The notes under the pieces were generated by a model that did not search any database, was not told the origin of the DNA, and was given only the letters and a program-made list of their open reading frames with translations. From Flavobacteriales bacterium (GTDB lineage: Bacteria; Bacteroidota; Bacteroidia; Flavobacteriales; BACL11), in assembly GCA_002696275.1 (NCBI GenBank), contig NZRO01000037.1:3951-45633 (forward strand): 41,683 nt of DNA, in the 5' to 3' direction. Shown piece after piece: positions 36,126-41,683 of the stretch. How positions within the stretch are numbered: position 1 is the first letter of the stretch; every line of letters starts with the position of its first letter. The translations under genes were made by a program, and so were the position numbers.

Positions 36126-38692
36126 AGTGTTCGTTTTACTTCCACCTCCTCATATCCTTCTATAATATCGCCTATCTTAATATCATTATAATTTTCAATA
36201 GAAAGACCACATTCATATCCTTTCTGAACCTCCTGGACATCTTCCTTAAATCTCTTTAAAGAAGAGAGTTTTCCAGTATATACTACTACACCGTCTCTAA
36301 TAATTCTCACACCTGTTTTTCTATTCAACTTACCATCTAAAACCATACATCCAGCGATGGTTCCAACCTTAGATATTTTAAAGGTTTCTCTAATCTCAAT
36401 ATTACAAACAATTTGTTCTTCAAAGTCAGGTGATAACATTCCTTCCATTGCAAGTTTAATTTCCTCAATTGCTTTATAAATTACAGAATATAATCTTACA
36501 TCAATCTGCTCTGTCTCTGCTAGTTTACGAGCTTTTAATGATGGACGCACTTGAAACCCAATAACAATAGCATCAGAAGCTGAAGCTAACATAATATCGG
36601 ATTCGGAAATTTGTCCAACTGCCTTCTGTATAATATTTACTTTAATTGAATCAGTTGAAAGCTTCTCTAATGAATCAGATAGCGCTTCGATAGATCCATC
36701 TACATCTCCTTTTACAATAATATTTAACTCCTGGAAATCTCCTAACGCAATCCTTCTACCAATTTCATCTAATGTAATATGCTTTTGAGTTCTAACAGAC
36801 TGCTCTCTTTGTAATTGCATTCTTTTAGTAGCAACTTTTTTTGCTTCTTGTTCACTTTCCATTACATTAAATACATCTCCTGCAGTAGGAGCTCCGTTTA
36901 ATCCTAATAAAGTAGCTGGAGTTGATGGGCCAGCCTCTTTTATAGGATTACCTCTTTCGTTAAGTAAAGCTTTTACCTTACCAGAATATGATCCCGCTAA
37001 GACATAGTCTCCTACATTAAGAGTTCCTTTTTGAACTAAAATTGTGGTCACATATCCTTTCCCCTTATCTAAAGAAGCTTCAATAACTGAACCTACAGCA
37101 GGCCTATTAGGGTTAGCTCTCAGTTCTAGCATTTCAGATTCCAATAATATCTTTTCTAATATTTCCGCAACACCTAAACCTGTTTTCGCAGAAATATCTT
37201 GAGATTGAATTTTTCCTCCCCAATCCTCTACTAATAAATTCATTTCTGCTAACTCTCCTTTAATCTTATCAGGGTCAGAAGTTTCTTTATCAATCTTATT
37301 GATTGCGAAAATGATTGGAACATCTGCAGCTTGAGCATGACTAATAGCTTCTTTAGTTTGAGGCATTACTCTATCATCTGCAGCAATTACAATCACTACA
37401 ATATCTGTAACTTTAGCACCTCTTGCTCTCATTGCTGTAAAAGCCTCATGACCAGGAGTATCTAAAAATGAAATACGCTTTCCATTAGGAAGTGTTACCT
37501 CATAAGCACCAATATGTTGAGTTATTCCCCCAGCTTCACCTGCAATAACATTAGCCTCCCTGATGTAATCTAGCAATGAGGTTTTTCCATGGTCAACATG
37601 CCCCATTATAGTTACGATAGGAGATCTTTCTAGTAAATCCTCATCTTTATCTACATCTTCTATTTCGATTGACTCTTGCACATCAGCTCCTACAAACTCA
37701 ACTTCAAAACCAAAATCTTCTACAATAATTTGAAGAGTTTCTGCATCTAATCTTTGATTCATTGTAACCATAAACCCTAATGACATCAATGATGAAATAA
37801 TCTCGTTTACTGGCACTTCCATCATTGTAGAAAGTTCATTAGCTGTTGCAAATTCTGCAATCTTAACAATTTTACTTTCTATTCTTTCTTGTAGTTCCTG
37901 ATCCGCGATTTCTTTATGAGCTTGTCTTTTTTCTCTTCTGTTTTTCACAGATTTCTTTTTTCCACTTCCTTGAAGCTTCGCTAATGTTTCTCTAATTCTT
38001 TTTTGGGCTTCTTCGGGAGATATTTCAACATCTGCTTTTTTTGTCTTAACTTTACTCTTTACAAATTTCTTTGGATTTACTTTATTTGTGATCCTTTTTC
38101 TTTTCTTCTTTTGTTCTTTCGCATCTACACTAGAAGATGTAACGGATTTCTTTTTAGTATCTAATTTATCTAAATCTATTTTTTTTCCGGTGATTTTTGG
38201 ACCAGAAAGCTTTTCAGCTTCTGCCTTTATAATCCCCATATCCTCATCGGAACTAGTTTGAGATTCATTTGTCTGTTTCTCTGCAATTTTTTCTTCTAAA
38301 ATATCCTTCTTCTTTTTATTTAACTCTAAATCAATCTTACCTAAAACTTTTACATCATTTTTTACTTCTTGTTGTTCTTTTGCCTTTTTTTCCTTGACAA
38401 TTTTTTCTGATTTTTTCTTTTCTTCTGCCTTTTTAATTCTTGACTGCTCCTCAATTATTCTTTGTTCCTCTCTTTCTGCTTCTCTTGCTTTTGAAGCTAT
38501 ATCTGCAGCAATTTTTGCTTTTAAATCAGGTTGAAATTCTCCCAACAAATCCATATACAAATCATGAGAAATTTTAGAAGACGGCTTAATTCCTTCCACC
38601 CCCTTGTTTCCAAGGAAAGAAAGAATTCTATCTAAACTCACATTGAATTCCTTAGCTAATTTATTTAACCTAACACTTTTCTTTTCAGACAT
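36122..38692 (-). CDS. infB: Translation initiation factor IF-2
   Basis: GTPase that brings initiator tRNA to the 30S subunit and helps join the subunits. The 856 residues include an N-terminal IF2_N domain (about 1-50), a long Lys/Glu-rich low-complexity linker (about 60-270), a second IF2_N-like segment (about 275-330), the G domain with GHVDHGKT at 364-371, DTPGH at 411-415 and NKID at 465-468, then domains II, III and IV. All nucleotide-binding motifs are intact. It starts 18 bases after nusA and is the last gene of the rimP-nusA-infB operon. Confidence 0.97.
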   Translation of the reverse strand: MSEKKSVRLNKLAKEFNVSLDRILSFLGNKGVEGIKPSSKISHDLYMDLLGEFQPDLKAKIAADIASKAREAEREEQRIIEEQSRIKKAEEKKKSEKIVKEKKAKEQQEVKNDVKVLGKIDLELNKKKKDILEEKIAEKQTNESQTSSDEDMGIIKAEAEKLSGPKITGKKIDLDKLDTKKKSVTSSSVDAKEQKKKRKRITNKVNPKKFVKSKVKTKKADVEISPEEAQKRIRETLAKLQGSGKKKSVKNRREKRQAHKEIADQELQERIESKIVKIAEFATANELSTMMEVPVNEIISSLMSLGFMVTMNQRLDAETLQIIVEDFGFEVEFVGADVQESIEIEDVDKDEDLLERSPIVTIMGHVDHGKTSLLDYIREANVIAGEAGGITQHIGAYEVTLPNGKRISFLDTPGHEAFTAMRARGAKVTDIVVIVIAADDRVMPQTKEAISHAQAADVPIIFAINKIDKETSDPDKIKGELAEMNLLVEDWGGKIQSQDISAKTGLGVAEILEKILLESEMLELRANPNRPAVGSVIEASLDKGKGYVTTILVQKGTLNVGDYVLAGSYSGKVKALLNERGNPIKEAGPSTPATLLGLNGAPTAGDVFNVMESEQEAKKVATKRMQLQREQSVRTQKHITLDEIGRRIALGDFQELNIIVKGDVDGSIEALSDSLEKLSTDSIKVNIIQKAVGQISESDIMLASASDAIVIGFQVRPSLKARKLAETEQIDVRLYSVIYKAIEEIKLAMEGMLSPDFEEQIVCNIEIRETFKISKVGTIAGCMVLDGKLNRKTGVRIIRDGVVVYTGKLSSLKRFKEDVQEVQKGYECGLSIENYNDIKIGDIIEGYEEVEVKRTL

Positions 38693-38710
38693 ATTTAATT
38701 TATCTATAAT

Positions 38711-39952
38711 TTATTCTTCAAATTCCGATTTTAAAATACTTAGCACACTATCAACTGTTTCTTGTTCTAAATCTGTTCTTTTTACAAGATCTTCAGGGCT
38801 AATATCTAATACGCTTCTTGCAGAATCACATCCAATTGCTTGCAAAGTTTCAATTACCCATCCATCTATTTCATCAGAAAATTCTGAAAGAGCAACATCA
38901 TCTTCAAATCCTTCAGTATCTCTATAAACATCAATTTCATATCCAGTTAATTCTCCAGCTAATTTAATATTATATCCTCTTTTTCCAATTGCTAGTGAAA
39001 CCTGATCTGGCGACATAAATACATTGGCTGTCATTTTCTCTTTGTCAATTTCAATAGAAGTAACTTTTGCGGGACTTAAAGCTCTTGAAATAAGTAGGTT
39101 CATATTTTCGGTAAAATTAATTACATCTATATTTTCATTTCTTAATTCTCTTACAATTCCATGAATTCTAGATCCTTTGACTCCTACACACGCTCCTACT
39201 GGATCGATTCTATCATCATAAGATTCTACCATTACCTTAGCTCTTTCACCTGGCATTCTGACAACCTTCTTAATAGTAATAATTCCATCAAATACCTCTG
39301 GAACCTCCATTTCAAACAATCTCTCAATAAATTCTGGTGCTATCCTTGATAAAACAATATGAGATTTATTATTTCTTAATTCAGCAGATTTAACAACCGT
39401 TTTAACACTATCTCCCTTTTTAAAAAAATCTCTAGGAATCTGCTCAGATTTAGGCAAGATTAAATCGTTTCCTTCATCATCCTGCAATAAGATTTCATTC
39501 TTCCAAATCTGATAGACTTCTGCATTTACAATCTCTCCAATCCTGTCTTGGTAATTCTTTAGAATCTCATCTCTATGTAAATCATTGATCCTGCCTACAA
39601 GGTTTTGTCTTATAGAAAGTACTTGTCTTCGTCCAAACTCTGACTCAAAACTTACTTGTTCTGACACTTCTTCTCCAACCTCATAATCATCCTCAATATT
39701 TAATGCATCAGATAACTTGATTTGAGTATTTTCATCTTCTAATTCATTATCTGCAACTACCTCTCTGTTTCTCCAGATCTCTAAATCTCCTTTGTCAACA
39801 TTTATAATTACATCAAAAATTTCTGCACCATCATATTTCTTTTCTAAAACAGTTTTAAAAACATCTTCTAGGATGCTCATCATAGTCTCCCTATCAATAT
39901 TCTTAACTTCCTTAAACTCTGAAAACGAATCAATTAGATTTTCAACATTCAT
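38711..39952 (-). CDS. nusA: Transcription termination/antitermination factor NusA
   Basis: Binds RNA polymerase and affects pausing, termination and antitermination. The 413 residues comprise an N-terminal polymerase-binding domain (about 1-125), an S1 domain (about 130-200) and two KH domains (about 205-345, with GACVGVKGSRIHGIVREL and SLAIGKRGYNIKLA as the two RNA-binding GXXG signatures), followed by a short C-terminal helical part with a helix-hairpin-helix-like ending. It lacks the second repeat of acidic C-terminal domains found in E. coli, as usual in this phylum. It lies 8 bases after rimP and 18 before infB. Confidence 0.96.
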   Translation of the reverse strand: MNVENLIDSFSEFKEVKNIDRETMMSILEDVFKTVLEKKYDGAEIFDVIINVDKGDLEIWRNREVVADNELEDENTQIKLSDALNIEDDYEVGEEVSEQVSFESEFGRRQVLSIRQNLVGRINDLHRDEILKNYQDRIGEIVNAEVYQIWKNEILLQDDEGNDLILPKSEQIPRDFFKKGDSVKTVVKSAELRNNKSHIVLSRIAPEFIERLFEMEVPEVFDGIITIKKVVRMPGERAKVMVESYDDRIDPVGACVGVKGSRIHGIVRELRNENIDVINFTENMNLLISRALSPAKVTSIEIDKEKMTANVFMSPDQVSLAIGKRGYNIKLAGELTGYEIDVYRDTEGFEDDVALSEFSDEIDGWVIETLQAIGCDSARSVLDISPEDLVKRTDLEQETVDSVLSILKSEFEE

Positions 39953-39960
39953 TTTATTTA

Positions 39961-40413
39961 TTATTTAAATTTTAATACCAATTTTGTTTCTTTTATTTTT
40001 TCTTTTGGAATTTCAATCTTTTCGATAATTAATTCCTTTTTCTTTTTTTGTTTAGTTTTTGTTTCTAAAACCAAAACATCATTGTAAGCAATTAATGTTC
40101 CTTTATATCTATCTCCATTAGTAGATTTAATTTTCACCTCTCTACCGATATTCTTCTGATATTGTTCTTTTACTTTAAATGGCTTATCAATACCTGGAGA
40201 ACAAACTGTTAATTGGTAATCTTCAATATCTCTATCTAAATTACCCTCAATATGTCTACTAACCTTTAAACAATCATCAATTACAACACCTTTATCTTTA
40301 TCAAAAAGAACTATGATTTCACTTGCAGCACTTATCTTTACATCTACTAAGAAATAACCTAATTCTTTTATTTTTTCTAAAGCTAACTCTGTTACTCTTT
40401 CCTTTGAAATCAT
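39961..40413 (-). CDS. rimP: Ribosome maturation factor RimP
   Basis: Helps assemble the 30S subunit. The 150 residues show the N-terminal alpha/beta domain with a CLKVSRHIEGNLD helix (about 48-60) and the QLTVCSPGIDKPFK segment (about 64-77), typical of RimP, then a C-terminal SH3-like barrel with GTLIAYNDVLVLET (about 105-118). Its neighbours nusA and infB are the standard RimP companions. It begins 12 bases after a terminator-like hairpin in the leftward direction. Start ATG at 40413. Confidence 0.93.
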   Translation of the reverse strand: MISKERVTELALEKIKELGYFLVDVKISAASEIIVLFDKDKGVVIDDCLKVSRHIEGNLDRDIEDYQLTVCSPGIDKPFKVKEQYQKNIGREVKIKSTNGDRYKGTLIAYNDVLVLETKTKQKKKKELIIEKIEIPKEKIKETKLVLKFK

Positions 40414-40420
40414 ATTCTAA

Positions 40421-40446
40421 TAAAAGAAGGGGCTAACTGCCCCTTC
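40421..40446 (-). terminator. Terminator-like hairpin in the rimP leader
   Basis: On the leftward strand GAAGGGGC (40446-40439) pairs with GCCCCTTC (40433-40426) around a five-base loop, followed by TTTTA. It ends the transcript of the fibronectin-III gene upstream, but also lies between the likely rimP promoter and the rimP start, so it may act as an attenuator of rimP-nusA-infB. Confidence 0.8.
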
Positions 40447-40471
40447 CGTCTTTCTTACATTAAATTCTTAG

Positions 40472-40502
40472 CAAAAATACAACTTTTTATAGAACTATCA
40501 AA
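40472..40502 (-). promoter_or_regulatory. Putative promoter of rimP-nusA-infB
   Basis: Reading leftward, TTTG (40502-40499), then 19 bases, then TATTTTTG (40479-40472): the best-spaced Bacteroidota-type promoter in the window. It begins just after the stop of the fibronectin-III gene and lies upstream of the hairpin at 40426-40446. Confidence 0.55.
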
Positions 40503-40507
40503 TTTAT

Positions 40508-41683
40508 TTACTGTACAACTACTCTTTTACTTACAAACGAGTCATCTGTTTTAATCTGCACCATGTAAATTCCCTTTGGATAGTCTGACAAATTAACTTG
40601 TTTTGTAAACTCTCCTACAAATAATTCTTTATTTTCTAATTCAATAATTTTTCCAAACGCGTCTACAATAGTTAATTGGAAACTATTTACTTCTTCTGAA
40701 ATAAATGAAATGTTAAATACTCCTCCATTAGGATTTGGATAAATATTTAAATTATTTATTAAATCTATATCTCCCGCGGAAATCCTGATAGAAGACAGTG
40801 TAGTAAAGTATTGCCATGAGTTGAATGCAGAAACATTTGAAGATATTGCATCACACTCAGATCTAACTCTCCATTTATAATTTGAAGACTGAGATAGATT
40901 AGATAAAGAAAGTAAATTTGTTGGTGTAAATTCTACAGTAAGAGGGCCTCCAATTTTTCTCCACTTAATTTTATAACTAACAGCTCCAGAAACAGGATCC
41001 CAAATAAGATCTGCTGATGTAGAAGATATATTAGTAGTATTAGCATTTAACGGAACTGTACATGCAGCTGAAATACTAAATGTTTCTGTAGAGCTCCAAG
41101 AGGATGTTGAATTAGCTGAACAATGTGTTCTTACCTCCCATTCATATGTTGTACCAAGGCTTAAATTATTTATTGTTCTGTTGGTTGAAACAATATTATA
41201 TACATATAACCAATTTGTCGTACCTTGAATTCTTCTCCTTAAATCATATTTAGTTGCATTTTGAACCTGATTCCAGGATAATGAAACAGATGTACCAGAT
41301 ACAACACTTGTCAAACCATCAGGAGTGCTACATGGCACAATAGGAGTTAAGGTAGTAAATAATTGTGCTGAAGTCCAGTTAGAGGTATTAGTCCCCGCAG
41401 CGTCACATATAGATTTTACTTGCCACTTATAAGTTGTTGTAACATCTAAACCTACTAAATTAATCGAGTTTGTATTTGTTGTATCAAATATCCAAATATT
41501 AGATGAATTTTCTCTATATCTAATTCTATAACCCCAACTTCCTGCGACATTATCCCAAGTCAATGTAGCGCTAGAAGTATCAATATTAGTAGTATTTGGA
41601 TTTTGTGGCTTGACACAAGGAATTAATGTTGTAAATACCTCAGAAGATGACCATGCAGATACAGATGAACTATCTGAACTACA
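40508..41683 (-). CDS. Fibronectin-III-like T9SS cargo protein (N-terminal part missing)
   Basis: The frame is open to the window's right edge, giving 391 residues of the C-terminal end of a longer surface protein. It holds three or more tandem fibronectin type III-like modules of about 90 residues, each with a TWDNVAGSWGYRIRYR- or DPVSGAVSYKIKWR-like strand and a TYKWQVKSICD-like strand, with a cysteine at each boundary (PC and SxCxA). The C-terminus is a T9SS type A sorting domain (NLNIYPNPNGGVFNISF, then GIYMVQIKTDDSFVSKRVVVQ split by a short turn). It should be exported by SprA and act in adhesion or as an extracellular enzyme's binding part. The N-terminal catalytic part, if any, is outside the window. 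Confidence 0.87.
   Translation of the reverse strand, partial: CSSDSSSVSAWSSSEVFTTLIPCVKPQNPNTTNIDTSSATLTWDNVAGSWGYRIRYRENSSNIWIFDTTNTNSINLVGLDVTTTYKWQVKSICDAAGTNTSNWTSAQLFTTLTPIVPCSTPDGLTSVVSGTSVSLSWNQVQNATKYDLRRRIQGTTNWLYVYNIVSTNRTINNLSLGTTYEWEVRTHCSANSTSSWSSTETFSISAACTVPLNANTTNISSTSADLIWDPVSGAVSYKIKWRKIGGPLTVEFTPTNLLSLSNLSQSSNYKWRVRSECDAISSNVSAFNSWQYFTTLSSIRISAGDIDLINNLNIYPNPNGGVFNISFISEEVNSFQLTIVDAFGKIIELENKELFVGEFTKQVNLSDYPKGIYMVQIKTDDSFVSKRVVVQ

Noticed and set aside
1-41683. CRISPR arrays, insertion sequences, prophage, tRNA or rRNA genes
   Set aside because: I looked for regularly spaced repeats, transposase- or integrase-like proteins and tRNA-like sequences and saw none.

Overview
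The window is chromosomal DNA from a member of the Bacteroidota, most likely a marine-type Flavobacteriales. Evidence: strongly AT-rich sequence; SprA (the type IX secretion, T9SS, outer-membrane translocon); three proteins with T9SS C-terminal sorting domains; an alternative complex III (ActABCDEF); a Bacteroidota-style acidic-linker TonB; and -7 boxes of the Bacteroidota type (TAnnTTTG) in front of many genes. There is no sign of phage, insertion sequence, CRISPR array, tRNA or rRNA. No gene-free stretch exceeds about 170 bases.

Layout. (1) 1-7132 is a sulfation locus with two divergent operons. Leftward: deoC-like aldolase, cysQ, a Wzx-like flippase and two tandem sulfotransferases, the second cut by the window edge. 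Rightward: cysC, cysD, cysN. Together they make PAPS, use it to sulfate a carbohydrate, export a glycan and remove the by-product PAP. (2) 7197-18336, leftward: maeB, ruvA, sprA, gcvH, tonB, mixing central metabolism, DNA repair, secretion and iron/nutrient uptake. (3) 18423-26230 is an envelope region. A Cys-containing T9SS cargo diverges from an Omp28-type T9SS cargo, followed by a tight operon: TlpA-like thioredoxin, DUF6029 barrel, Omp28 lipoprotein, DUF6588 barrel, PorT-like barrel and ubiX. Three of the products carry thioredoxin-type CXXC motifs and a fourth carries a CX4C near its end; this is the best candidate for an undescribed system. (4) 26281-27473: a 61-residue conserved-looking protein and ruvB, convergent. 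(5) 27552-35531, leftward: the complete actABCDEF operon for alternative complex III, which passes electrons from menaquinol to cytochrome c or an oxidase. (6) 35703-36125: a SPOR-domain protein. (7) 36122-40413, leftward: rimP-nusA-infB, the transcription/translation operon, with a terminator-like hairpin in its leader. (8) 40508-end: a fibronectin-III-like T9SS cargo, cut by the window edge.

Functions are assigned from recognisable motifs and family resemblance in the translated sequence, without database searches. Promoter calls rest on short consensus matches and are tentative.
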